Below, one piece after another: positions 11,484-23,593 of a stretch of 64,000 nt of DNA. Source of the DNA: Ephydatia muelleri (Eukaryota; Porifera; Demospongiae; Spongillida; Spongillidae). The notes below the pieces were generated by a model. It saw nothing but the letters and a program-made list of their open reading frames with translations, was not told the DNA's origin and searched no databases. Location: contig JABACO010000012.1 in the NCBI GenBank assembly GCA_013339895.1, positions 5,135,449 through 5,199,448 of the forward strand. Reading direction: 5' to 3'. The translations under genes were made by a program, and so were the position numbers. Position 1 is the stretch's first letter. Every line of letters starts with the position of its first letter.

Positions 11484-12334
11484 TGTATCTCCGTAAAGGA
11501 TAAAGTAAAAACTAACAAGCAGAACACATCAATAGTGACAGGACCCCTCTACCTATACACCGAATTTGATGCGATTTGAACCCTCCTACATGAAGTTGGG
11601 GAGGTTTCGAACCCCATGGAGTATCGGACCTCGTAACGTCGGCACTGTGCTTGTGCAAGACACCAAAGTACATTTTCACACAGAGAAATGGTCTATTATG
11701 ACGTTGAAAATAGGAAGCCAGTAGCGTTCACCGTTCAGAAGTTATAGCGATTCAAACGCGATACATTTTTATAACGTTGTATAACATATCCGTGATGCGG
11801 AAACTGTCCCATATATTCTAGAAGTCTGAAACGTCCTTTACACATTGCTTCTTACGCACTGAAAATCGGATTATCTGTCGTGGCCTGAGATCAGATTGGG
11901 ATTAGCCATACCGGTACATTTCAACGCCAAATGGGGATGAAGTTTGTTACGCTACATACTACAGCATCTCCTCCACTCAAAGCAGAGGAAATCACGTATT
12001 AATGTAATTAAGCTATTACAACTGTCGCCTCGCTCGTCAGCCAAGCACTTTTTCAGTGATTCAGGTGACATGAGGATCGTGTATGGTTTCGCATTTAATG
12101 AAAATAATTAATATTATGCATGCATGATCTGCTGGGTATAACAATTATAGTACATTATTTCACTCTTAGCTCCATCACCTCTTTACCTTGTAGTCAGAAT
12201 TCTTTATCTTCGAAACTAGTTGCATGGCTTTCAATACCAGCAACTTATAGAAAAGTCCTTACTTGCTGATAAAGCACGGCTATATACCGTTTTCGTTTTC
12301 GCATACACTTCGGCATCATGAAACCTAGAAATAG
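11484..12334. other. Intergenic stretch with a repeat shared with 25.6 kb
   Basis: No gene is visible. About 11,815-11,935 (ATTCTAGAAGTCTGAAACGT, then TACACATTGCTTCTTACGCA and GATTAGCCATAC) is clearly related to about 25,590-25,705 inside the TIR element in EXD2 intron 3, so it is a fragment of the same repeat family. The terminal repeats of that family were not found on this copy. Confidence 0.6.
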
Positions 12335-12630
12335 GTATTAGTCTGATATGCTGCTACTTTCTGAACAAGGAATTTATTTTCAAAGACTCAACTGCTGGAT
12401 TGGCCTCGGGATGGATGCATGTGGAGCCCACTTTATACCTTCACGAGATCAAAAGGCCATCATTCTTAGATACTGGTTAGTATAGGAATTCGTCCTTTAC
12501 CCAATAATCCGATGAGATTCAATTCTGCGCTGAGACTCTAATAGGATAATGTCCTATAATAGTCACTGTGTGGAACTCCCGAATAAGGAAAATTAGTTCA
12601 GAAAGTAGAAGCATATCAGACTTATTATAA
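12335..12630. repeat. Inverted repeat, ~27-bp arms with ~230-bp spacer
   Basis: TCTGATATGCTGCTACTTTC (starting about 12,342) is the near-perfect reverse complement of GAAAGTAGAAGCATATCAGA (12,601-12,620); the arms extend to about 27 bp with CTGAAC/GTTCAG. This resembles a small foldback element placed directly next to the palindrome that follows. No target duplication was identified. Confidence 0.6.
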
Positions 12631-12644
12631 TAACTAAGACTAAT

Positions 12645-12850
12645 CTCAGCACAACAAATGTGAGTGACGTAACATTAGTATGTATACACCATTGGCACAT
12701 GCATGCTTCCGCTGCAGGTTTGGCCTCTGCAAATCGTTTGCTTCAAGTAGTAAAGGATTTGCAGAGGCCAAACCTGCAGCGGAAGTATGCATGTGCCAAT
12801 GGTGTACATACATACTAATGTTACATCACTCATATTTGTTGTGTGAGTCT
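12645..12850. repeat. Near-perfect 206-bp palindrome (foldback MITE)
   Basis: The left arm (12,645-12,735) and right arm (12,756-12,847) are reverse complements with only a few mismatches over about 90 bp; the loop of 20 bp lies at 12,736-12,755. The core of each arm is CCATTGGCACATGCATGCTT followed by CCGCTGCAGGTTTGGCCTCT. The structure would extrude as a long hairpin. It ends about 50 bp upstream of a TATA box and about 100 bp upstream of the ADAM start codon, so it occupies the proximal promoter. Confidence 0.93.
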
Positions 12851-12900
12851 CGTTTTGTGTTTGTGTTATCGCTTCCGCTCGGTACAGCAATTTGCTTGAG

Positions 12901-12908
12901 TATAAATA
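12901..12908 (+). promoter_or_regulatory. Probable TATA box of the ADAM gene
   Basis: TATAAATA lies 48 bp upstream of the proposed start codon at 12,949, a spacing that would place transcription start near 12,930 and give a very short 5' leader. It is the only TATA-like word close to the signal-peptide exon. Support is positional only. Confidence 0.45.
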
Positions 12909-12948
12909 GTCTCTTAACGCTGCCACCCATACTGTGTCATACAACGAA

Positions 12949-15900
12949 ATGCATTGCGGCCTGTTCGGAGGCAGTGTTGGAGGAGCGATCCTCATCGTCA
13001 TTTCGCTAGCTGCTCTGGCTAGCAGTGCGGCCAGACCGTTCATCAGCAGCATATCTCCAGAAGGTAAGACAAAGAGATAGCATTTCATTATTGATAATGC
13101 GTTTTAATATACAGCGACAATAGTTAACTACGAAGTTTTCACTCCGTCTGTAAACTATGCGGACCCTGAAACGGTTATGTATTGATTTCTTTTCTACGGT
13201 CTGATATGATACGGCATTTTTCTTCTCATATAGGGCTCGTTGACAATTTCAGTTGAAGCAGAGTCGTACAGCTTCGAAATAGTCTTAGAAATGAACACGT
13301 AAGGCAATTTTTATGAGGGTACAGCGCCAAATTTTGATTAAGTGGTCTATCTAGTTCCACCTAGATACAAATATACAGTGTAATTATAATAACTTCATTC
13401 ACCATTTTATCGCTATTGTGTACGATTACCTAGGAATCTTCTTTCGCCGGACTTCTCATCGTCTTCATACAACTCACAAGGAGAAGAGGTTACTGTCAAA
13501 GTGAGTCGCTACATGAATCGTAAATATGCATCTAACTGCAATCGCGGGTTGAGTGTTTTGTGCAAGTCGCATAAATGTGAATTACACGTCAAAAAAATGC
13601 GAATAATTATGCGAAACATTTGTTTCATAACTACTATTTCTCAATGAATGTTCTTTCATTATTAGCCATAGTTTTCTCACATTCAAAACTGGTAATAAGG
13701 TCTCGACATAATTATCTTATATTAGGCACTTCATAGCTAAAATTCCTACAAGACGTCGCTGCAGAATTGAAACTACAGTTACAGTTAGTTCAGCCATGCA
13801 CTAATTTGGTAGTAGTCGTTGCACAATATGTAGTGCACAGACATGAAGCATGGTTTGACATGTACATAGAGGGTTACGAACGTCCTATCGAGGCAGCTCA
13901 ATCGCAAGTGCATACATCATGTACTATGTAAAAAACAAAAATTTGAGCCTAGGTACCAAATCAAATGTACTGTAAGATGTTCTAAAAGTGCTTCTTTAGT
14001 GGTCTGCGATGGTAGGTATATCTTGATATGCATGGCATGTACAAATGTAAAACTCACATCTTGCTCCACTTGACAACTGTGAATTATTGTGGAATATACC
14101 TTCTTATCGTATTATGTAGGGTCATCCAAATTGCTTCTATCATGGAAAAGTTACTGGCCACTCTACATGGACTGCAGCAATGTCCACCTGCAATGGATTG
14201 AGGTGATTTATAATGAAGTACCTAACTAGACAGATGAAGTTCTCAGCAAATATTAAGTTAGAATTAATATGTACTGTATTATATAGATAAGATACACAAT
14301 TAATTCTATTTGTAATGCTGACATAGTGCTTTCTAATTTACTCATGCCTGCACCATGTGATTGATTGCAGTATGTAATATTTTTCAGAGGGTCATTTGGA
14401 AATATATCAAAAAAGAAACAACTGTTCTATATTGAACCATTGGGTCCAGATACAAATTTGGTTAGTTGGTTACTTAGAATTAATTTATTATCGTACAAAA
14501 ACATTTCCATACACATGCACTTTACCTATTGTTCTAAATTCATGGCAGCTTGAACAACCTCATGCAATCTATGTGGCCACAGAACATGTAGATAAAGTTG
14601 GAACTTGCGGTAAATGATATATTGCAGGGTTAGGTTTGATAAATTACAACGTTGTTTTGTTTAGGAGTGCCACATGGTGAAGGATTAAAAAGTGCTGCAC
14701 ATGAAGCTATATCCCATCACAACAGAGTCAGTTGTCATTTTGCTCAGCATTCATCTGTATAATGTAATGTATTTCAGCTGTATGGTCAAGCTGAAAATGG
14801 ATTCCTTGTTGTGGAGTTGGCAGTGGTGAATGATATGGCTCAAGTAAGTAAAAATAATGTGCTTTCAAACTTAAAAGTAATGTACCATAGCATTTCTGAA
14901 TTCAGCGAATGCACAAGGATCACATTTCTAAACTGAGTTCAATATTCATAGAATAATGCATTGATTTTCGCTTTGTACCTTTCATACTGCAGAGGCTATA
15001 TAGTTTATTACACATTCTCCATACATTTATCAATACCAACTTGCTCTCACGAATCCATATAGACACTTTCACTGGCTACAAAACTTACAACTAGTATTTA
15101 TTGTGTATGTGCATGCATAAACGTTTGAATTAACACATGCAGATCAATCGATTCGGAGGTAATGTTCAAACTGCAGTGACAAGGGCTTTGGAAATATCTA
15201 ATAATGCTGACAGCGTAAGTTTGCGTAACATAAGATAATTTTGCAATTAAATATGCATTCTATTCAGCTCTACAAGCCATTAGGTATTCGTGTAGTCCTC
15301 ACCAGAGTAATTTCGTGGAATACCGGAAATCAAATAAGTGTAGTCACCAATCCAACAACACTCCTGAACAATTTCCTTGCGTTTTCGCCACAAATAACAT
15401 CCACTCGCGATGTGGCAATGCTATTTACGTAAGTTATATTCAATCTGATAGCATGCAATCAGAGGAATTAAAGCAGTTTCCATACCTTTTGGTACAACAA
15501 AATGTCAATGAATTTCATATCAAATCATTAGAGGCGTTGATATGGATGGCACAACAGTTGGTATTGCCTTTGTTGGAACTATGTGTGGTACCTCGTCTGT
15601 GGGAGTTGTGCAGGACTTTGGCTCACTGGCTGCAGTTGGAAGTACAACAGCTCATGAGATGGGTCACATTTTCAGCATGCAACATGACACAGGTTAGTTC
15701 AATCATTGTATATTGTACTACCATTCATAATGCGCACATTGAACAAAAATGAAGCCTCAGATAATATCCCTTGTGCATTTGTTGTACATTGTATAGATTC
15801 TACATGCTCAAGAACTTACACATTCAGTTTTGCAGAACTGTCTCCTAAATCACTGTAATTAATGGCAAGAGGCCAGTACATGGCAATATAGTTTACACCA

Positions 15901-18116
15901 GTAAGGAGATACTACAATGCAAAGTACATACCAAAGAAAAGTACATTATTTATGAGCAGTGGATAGGGTAAAAAAAACTATGTTAGTTTGATTATTAATA
16001 AGCCCATTCAGCTAACATGTACATATTTGAATTCACGAGATTTCCTTTCAATCACCATCATGTAACTAGGTGCATGATACTTAATTCATTTTCTAAAACC
16101 AATAAGTACAATGTGCATGCACATTCTTATCAATGTCATTCTTTATTATAAGCATTCATCTTAGGTCATAATCTGTTTTGTCTATAGGAACCTGCACATG
16201 CAATGATGCCAATGGGTGCATCATGGGTGCAGTACAAGGTTTCATACCTCCTACCAAGTGGAGCAACTGCAGCCTACAATTTCTCAGTAATGGACTCAAT
16301 AATGCAAACCTTGGTGTGTGTCTTACTAATGACCCAGCGGCCACTGTTGGTGCACCTGTATGTGGAAATGGAATTCTTGAAGGCAATGAAATTTGTGATT
16401 GTGGCACACCAAAGGTACAGTGCAACTTGCATGTGCTGCTTATTACAATTACTTTAAGGGTGTGTATGTAAAATGTGGTTTCCTCTGTCATTGCTTTTGA
16501 TAAATAGGAATGTAAAAATCCTTGCTGCAATGCTACAACTTGCAAGTTAGCTACTGGAGCTCAATGCACCAGCGGAGTATGCTGTGCAAGCTGCAAATTT
16601 AAGACATACGGTACTGTCTGCAGGCCATCAGTTGGAGAGTGTGATATCAATGAGTTCTGCAGTGGAGCATCTGCTGTGTGTCCAGCTGATCTGGTCAAAA
16701 TCAATGGAAGCCCATGTGCTGGTGGAATAGGATCATGTTTCAATGGTTTGTGTCCTACAAGAGACAGCCAGTGCAAGTTTTTCTATGGAAGCAGCAGCGG
16801 TGATGGTGCTGCTGGCTGCTACACGACCTTCAATCCTCGTGGTGACCTGCATGGAAACTGTGGCAGTACTGCAGTTGCAAATACGTATCGCCCTTGTGCA
16901 ACTGGGTATGTGGATAACAGTGACATTTAAAGCATGCCTTTCATCTTGCTTGCATTGTAGAGATACAAATTGCTAACAATAATATAGTACTACTACAAAG
17001 TGTTTATGCTGTATGCTGTTGAAATGGTTCTCATGTAAACAGATTTTCATTCCTATAAAATAATATACCAATATCAATAATACAGTATATACAATACAGA
17101 CATAAGTGAGACTGATGGGAAACCTGCTAATTTTGTTTTATCTTTGATCTGTCCTTTTTGACATTAATTGAATGCAAGTGATGCTCTGCCTGAGAAGTTT
17201 AACAGTTGTACTTAAATCCATATTTTATTAAATTACAGTAAAATACATGAGCGTTATAGTACAACTGTGAATTTCATAAACATGAAATGAACTGACAGTG
17301 ATATAAAGTGATCCTTACATGGTTCATGAATTACATTCTTTTGTCACACAGAAATGTTATGTGTGGTTCGCTTCAGTGTCTTACTACCGGCTCCCAGTTT
17401 CCAATGAATATTAACTTGGCAGGTTCCATTCAGATTGGCACTCACAGCATATCTGCCACACAGATTTGCAAGTAAATGAAAACTACAAGTATTTGCTGCT
17501 CGTCATTTTACAATGAATTTTCTTATAATAATGAACAGGTCGTTTCTGTTCATTCCTTCGACAGGTGTTAGTACTAATGATATATGGCTTCCAAAAAATG
17601 GAACAAAGTGTGGAACCAACCAGGTATATCTGCATAGGCAACAAATTCTGACAATTACACTGTGAAAATGGAATCCAATTGATGCATTAATTGTTGCAAG
17701 AATTTTCATTTAGCATTACTGTTGTATCCCTATATAGATCTGCCTTGCAGGTCAATGTACTCCGCTTTCATCACTACCTGCATGTCCGACTGGTACTAAT
17801 GGAATTGTATGCTCTGGGAATGGAGTAAGTGTTTTTCAGTGCAGTGTACTTATGGACCGATGAACAGTTGTTGCTCATTTTTATTAGGTAGTTTGGTGCT
17901 TGGTTACTTGGATATATATTATGTACATGTGCTTTATTTATATTTATTGAATCAATAATAATGCAAAATAAAAAAATAATATTATGTCATAACTTTTTGC
18001 AGTTTCTATAATTTCATGGCAAGTTTTCTCTTCCCAGCTCTGCTCTAATGGGGGTACATGTGCATGCAATGTAGGATTCACAGGGTCTACGTGCTCACTT
18101 CCATTTGCTGGTCCAG
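12949..18116 (+). CDS. ADAM-family metalloprotease-disintegrin (17 exons found, 3' end open)
   Basis: Exons: 12,949-13,063; 13,253-13,298; 13,434-13,500; 14,120-14,202; 14,388-14,460; 14,549-14,609; 14,665-14,726; 14,778-14,843; 15,143-15,214; 15,268-15,428; 15,532-15,692; 16,188-16,414; 16,508-16,905; 17,352-17,471; 17,572-17,623; 17,738-17,824; 18,038-18,116. All phases agree, giving at least 643 codons. The protein starts with a signal peptide (hydrophobic GAILIVISLAALASSA). A short prodomain follows (NLLSPDF; CFYHGKV). A reprolysin domain runs from about residue 180 with zinc site HEMGHIFSMQHD (H310, E311, H314, H320) and Met-turn CIM at 333-335. The disintegrin domain (from C381; loop CRPSVGECD at 436-444), cysteine-rich and EGF-like (CSNGGTCACNVGFTGSTC) regions complete what is seen. 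The usual zinc-motif glycine is Ser317. A transmembrane exon was not found; a candidate terminal exon near 18,558-18,603 is weak. It should act at the cell surface or be secreted. Confidence 0.93.
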
Positions 18117-19915
18117 GTTAGTATATTTTCTTGGTGTTGCCACAACAATGACTTTCTTGTACTCAGTTGGATAAAGCATTTCGTCAGCAAATTTGGAGTG
18201 GATCAATAATTTGATGTCTGAACATTGTACATTGTACACATGATATGGTTAGAATTAGTTTACATCAGCATTCAAATATAATCTACATGTAATTGGACTA
18301 TCTTTTATGAATTATGCATGCATTAATGCATATTAATTGAATACAGGAAGGGATATAAAATGAACAAGGAGAACGTTTTTCATACCAATACACCATACAG
18401 TTAGCATTCTTCTTTTATATAATTGAAGCATACACAGCGTAGGAATGCACCACATGATATATCCAACCAACTGCAAGAAAGCAATTTACAATTGTGCTGT
18501 ATTAATTATGCATATACAATGCACACTGTAGAACAGCTACTTCTGGTAGTTATAGAAGAGCTAACTGGGCTATTCGCGCCGTACCTTTGTATTTTCATAG
18601 CTTGACCAGTTGCCACAATATACCCAACACTTCTATGCTTCAACATGACTCAGCTGGCCAGATTGCAAGACTTAGGCATTTATTAAGCTGATTTGTAAGA
18701 ACTCACATCCATGCATGCTTAAATGTGTGGAGCATGATGTACGAGAGGATCAGTGAAAATGTTGCACTGCACATATCTGGCATCATGGTAAGTAAGGTGC
18801 CATCTAGGTCATGCATTATCGCAAGTACTGGAAAGTTGCAGAAACCGTCGTTAGGTCCCTTTTCATGACAATGATACCATTTACATGTAGAGGCTGAAAC
18901 AGGTGGATCTTTTTCCCATATTGTATTATCTCCAGCATGACAATTATGGAGTCAATGATGCAGAGCAATTTTTTTATCCGAATTAGTTAAATTGATGAAT
19001 ATTTACATAACTGTTACAGTAGCAACTGCTGGTATTCGGGTGTTTTTCCTGCATTGCGGAGAGTTCTACGGTGACGATTCAACATTATTATTTTAATGCT
19101 TCGCCATAAAGACAAGTCGGATGCATTGGACATAACCGCACTTGCCAGCTGCAAGATAAGATTTCAGCCAATGAACAGCATAAGATTTGTTTGACAGCTA
19201 TTGAACTTTGTTTTGTTACCACCTACAACTCTTGTTTATTATGTTTTATTTTTTACATGCAATATACTATACTACATTAATTTGTGGCCCCTATGGCCAG
19301 CTGGGCCCTCGGGAGTTTCAGACGCGGGTACTGGAACCAGTGTTCAAAATCCCTCGCCGAAGCTTTAAAAAGATTTGTTTCCTGTACGAATAAGTCGACG
19401 TTGGTTCACTTCGAACAGCTGTACTGCTGTGACTAACAAGTTACATGTGATGTTTAATATCACTATATATTAATATTTCCATGCGTAAAGTATATTGCCA
19501 ATTCAAGTACTGAGTTGGCACTGCCAGCTCAATTTTTGGGCGAGGTTACATTCAGTTTCTATCTCATTTGTACCAGACTCTGAGATTCAACAGGACGGCA
19601 CGAAATATACAACAGCGGAGCGGTGCACATTTCTTTGAAGACATAGATTCACTCGTGTCTGTAGATGACAGATGATTGAGATGCAAAAATGAATTTAAAT
19701 ACGCCGCTGCAAATAGCGATGCGAACGGTTAATGCGTTGCGTTATATTGAGTATTCTGACGTCATTGTATGTACTATTTATAGCCTAAGACACGTGCAAT
19801 TGCCACATAGATCGTATTGACAGGCTAGGGTTCTTATTAACAATAAAAGTTGCAAAATGCACAAACGTGCAGCAAAGTCGACAGCATAAAGCTCTTCAAT
19901 ACAAACGTTCATATA
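18117..19915. other. ADAM 3' region and intergenic spacer
   Basis: No firm gene. A phase-compatible but weak candidate for a last ADAM exon is 18,558-18,603, which would end in a short hydrophobic tail. Near 18,852-18,892 the words TTAGGTCCCTTTTCATGACA and GATACC resemble one terminus of the repeat element at 25,528-25,768, so a fragment of that family is present. A CTATTTATAGCC word at 19,772-19,783 could be a TATA-like element for the GTPase gene downstream. Confidence 0.4.
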
Positions 19916-20497
19916 ATGGGGAATCTGGCAACATCACTAAGAACCGCCATCTGGGGTCTTTTTGAGAGGTTCTCCGATCGTCCTGCCAAGATCCTGATGT
20001 TGGGACTGGACGCAGCTGGCAAGACAACAGTACTGTACAGGTTAAAACTAAACAAGGTGGTGGACACGGTACCGACCATCGGTTTCACCGTTGAAACCTT
20101 GACTCCGGTGAAAAACATCTCGTTTACTGTCTGGGACATTGGCGGGCAGGACAAGATACGTCCACTGTGGAGACATTACTTCGTAGGAACTCACGGACTG
20201 ATGTTCGTAGTGGACAGTGCAGACGCGAATAGGTTAGACGAGGCCAGGGAGGAACTGGGATGGCTTCTTAACTCGGACGAGTTGATCGGAGTCCCTCTGG
20301 TGGTCTTGGCCAATAAGCAAGATTTGTCCGGCGCGCTGTCGCCTTCAGTGACTGCTGCGAAACTCGACCTTCAATCCGTCAAGGGGAGAAACTGGTATAT
20401 ACAAGGAACAAACGCACTGAACGGGGATGGTTTGTATGAAGCCATTGAGGAAATGAGTCAGCTGGTCAAAGAGTTCCAGGCAACCAGGGCAATGTGA
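19916..20497 (+). CDS. ARF-family small GTPase, intronless
   Basis: A 193-residue ARF-type GTPase, recruiting effectors to membranes in vesicle traffic in its GTP form. Visible motifs are Gly2 after the start (N-myristoylation signal MGN), an amphipathic N-terminal helix, P-loop GLDAAGKTT (30-38), switch [11 protein letters not shown] (52-61), switch [19 protein letters not shown] (73-89) and NKQD (133-136). The start at 19,916 is chosen over an upstream in-frame ATG at 19,850 because only the former puts Gly at position 2. Differences from canonical ARF1-type proteins are Thr instead of Asn in the IGFNVET motif, a NAL instead of CAT-like G5 motif (166-168), and about 12 extra C-terminal residues. 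It is close to ARF1-5 but divergent, so ARF or ARL cannot be settled. It has no introns although its neighbours are intron-rich, which suggests a retrocopy. Confidence 0.95.
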   Translation: MGNLATSLRTAIWGLFERFSDRPAKILMLGLDAAGKTTVLYRLKLNKVVDTVPTIGFTVETLTPVKNISFTVWDIGGQDKIRPLWRHYFVGTHGLMFVVDSADANRLDEAREELGWLLNSDELIGVPLVVLANKQDLSGALSPSVTAAKLDLQSVKGRNWYIQGTNALNGDGLYEAIEEMSQLVKEFQATRAM

Positions 20498-23190
20498 TGC
20501 TATTTTGGCTCCGCGGAGTTTGTTTTTGTGTGCGTGTGGGTTGGACATTATGCGCCACAACTCCATTGTATGAAATGGTCTCCCAGCAGTGTTCCGGGAT
20601 AATTCGACAATACATGTACATGTGAATTGTATGCGTCATGAAGATCGTGCATTATACATGCATGTCTACATGTATAACAATGCATTAAGTATCAAATGAA
20701 TGTTGCATATACGGCGTACGTCAGATCCTTAATATCATATAGGGTCGGCTTCACAACAAAAATTGCAAGCTCCGTCACCCTTGCCAGATCAATAAACTAA
20801 TAGACTTCTTGAATTGAACACGAACTTTGTACGGTCAGAATATGTGACTTCAAGCGATTGAGAACAAGGCTTCGCGAAACCTTTGATGCGCTATTGGCTC
20901 TGCGTTACATTACGTCTTTTAGCATCACTGTGTGGTTATGCCTATAGTGTTGCTACTGATTAGTACTTATAAACTTCCATTTATTTAATAGCGTGGTTGA
21001 GAATAACTCGTCAGACATAACCACAGCAATATTGGGTATAACCATGACTTTAGTCTCAATTCCTAGCTTTGTGTAATATGTTAGAGCGGCTCAACAGTCT
21101 TGGGTGGTGCAGTATATGCAATGAATTGTGCACTTTATGATTAAAGCACAATACTACCCCACAATAAATTAATTCTTATATAAGATCTCAGCTAGAAACT
21201 GTAACACAGTTTGAGTCAGCAGTCGTAGAGACTCTTCATGTACAAGTGATATAGGTACAGAATGGATGCACAGCATGTGATATGTGCAGGTCAGGTGAGA
21301 AATGCCACTAGACAGACAGACGCTACATGTCACAAGTCAGCTGAGTTCAGGTATATGGCAGGTGCTACAAAACAATGTTCTGAGCGCCACAACAGTTTCA
21401 CCCACTCGGTATGAACTAGAAATCAGCTGCTTTTATGTGGCTGCTTAGCAAATACAATTATGCAGTACATGCAATCCTGAATACAACATTAAATCAGATT
21501 TATATGGCCCCAGTTTTTAAGTTCAGCAACACAAATTCCTTGCGAATAAAGGCAGATTTGTGCATAAGATCGTGTTTTAAGCAATATGCTTTAGTCAATA
21601 ACAATGATTTACGCACAAAAAGGCTACCCATGCAAACAATATTGCTCGAGCATCCAATGTGTGGCAAACTCAACATGGAAGGTATATACATGCATGCAGT
21701 TACAAATATGTTGCAGAACAATTCCTAAAGTTCCAAGAACTAAAACTAGCCATCCATTTGTCTCCCAAAGAGAATGGACAACTTAGTAGTTAACTACTCT
21801 TGGATGTACAGTAGTAGAGCATGTATTGAGCTCTTAATTGCCTGACCATATCCTGGTGGCTGTCCTCAAATTTTGAAGATCTAGCTGCAACTTGTGAAAC
21901 CATTTAGTGTGTACCTACACGTATACCAGGTGTTCCCAAAAGCAATGGTTTTACAATTATATAACTATGGTTTGAAGTTAATTAACTGCTTGATTTATTC
22001 AACATCGATACAGCAGTTAGATAAATACTACTAATTTCAATTTGTTGCAACCGGTTAAGTAAGTATATCAAACCCTCATAAAGCAACATATTCAAAGCCC
22101 TCTAGTATCATAGAAGTAAAAACCACCATTTGGGAGTTATTGAAAGTCAAAGTCTGTTACAAATGTTGTGGTTTTTATTGCCTTCATGTTTGATGATTTG
22201 TTTTGAATATTTACGAATAAAATGCTAATTAAATTTTATAATTCAATTATATTATTATGTACTTTACAAATCCTCCAATTATAATTTTGAAAGTATTTGA
22301 TTTATCTTTACATCCCTTAATGGCAATCAGATTTTAATAACACAGTTCGTATTTTCATAACTTCTGCACTGTAAGTCATTTAGATTAATAATCCGATTAA
22401 GAAGTTAAAACCTTTTCCTTGATTTGCAAACACCAGGTATACATCACCACAGTGTTTGACAGAACATTGTTAGGACCAGCCTCCATTTTATCCTCTGCAG
22501 GTCTTCCACCTGGTCTTGAAAGCAATCTAAAATTACAGGAAGGTTAGTGATGCAGTCATCAGCCTCAAGGCACAAATGATTTGGGGACAATTGGGCAAGG
22601 GAACATTTACAATCTGAAAACTCATCTTCAATGTCTTGGCTTGATCCATGCTTTGTGAGGTAGGATTACATCAGCCTGCCAACTCTATGCAGAGAAATAA
22701 AGTGCATTAAAATATCTTATGTCATTATTCAGTACTTGGCATATCATCTTGCAGCAGCTGGAACACCTTTTCCATCAGGTTTGGACCATACACTATGGCA
22801 ACTCCTCTATCTCCTCCTCTAACACAGATGACAGTAAAAATCAATAAAAGGGGCAACCTATCCTTTGTGGTTGCCTCTGATTATCTCTGGAGATCTGCAC
22901 ATCCTTTTTTCCACATGCTATGGAGATTCCTGAAGCGTAACCACTTACTCCACCAACTTTCTTCATCACTCAACCATTTCAAGCATGGTAGACCCTCACC
23001 TCCACTGTATAATTAAAGGTCCAGCTCTTGACATCTTCTTTGCTTCAGTATCTGCTGTGGTGAGACCGGGAGTGGATGCTACTGTCATGAAAGTAATGCC
23101 TGCCAGGACCTGGAGTGTGTAAATAAGAGTGAAATTTTAATTACATACATAACCAAGTTATTTCTCATGTAGAACATTGCAAAACAGGTT
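20498..23190. other. Intergenic, no gene recognised
   Basis: AT-rich sequence with short words such as TACATGTACATG repeated near 20,611-20,680. Several short open frames exist (for example 21,435-21,728 and 22,795-23,016) but none has splice support, domain features or a resemblance I recognise. The stretch around 22,500-23,050 is less AT-rich and may be an eroded mobile element. Confidence 0.5.
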
Positions 23191-23193
23191 TAC

Positions 23194-23369
23194 CATGGCT
23201 TTTCCGGAGCGCGGAGACAACCGATCGTCGAATTATACAGGTATGTGATGAGCGTAATATTGAAAAGCGCTTGCTTTGATATATCATATGAACAGTATAA
23301 CCGGAGCGTGGAGACAACCGATCGTCGAATTATATGTGATGAGCGTAATATTGAAAAGCGCTTGCTTCG
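23194..23369 (+). repeat. Tandem ~76-bp duplication with exon-like start
   Basis: CCGGAGCGCGGAGACAACCG and the following sequence through GAAAAGCGCTTGCTT occur at 23,204-23,279 and again at 23,301-23,369, nearly identical. The first copy carries six extra bases, CAGGTA, which create a consensus-like 5' splice site (ACAG|GTATGTG). With ATG at 23,194 in a good context (ACCATGG) this makes a plausible 47-bp first exon reading MAFPERGDNRSSNYT. It lies 350 bp upstream of the EXD2 start on the same strand and could be an alternative leader exon. No joined acceptor was proven. Confidence 0.5.
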
Positions 23370-23593
23370 AGATGGGCGAGGGCACGACCAACGGATACCA
23401 GATGCAGGAATGGTAACTAAATGGAGGGTGCTTTATTTATCGTCACTCATCGCTGGGAGTAAGTCTGCTGCTATTTAAATAAAATAACCTCTTTCTCGAA
23501 TTATTTATATGGTCGCGAAGCGAGTATTATGTTGTGTGTATGTATCAGTATTTTACTGGACTGCGCTACGACTGTGGTTATTTCGCTCCCACC

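Noticed and set aside
11590..11640. tRNA-like TTCGAACCCC word
   Set aside because: No A box, no cloverleaf and no matching acceptor stem around it; no tRNA gene was found elsewhere either.
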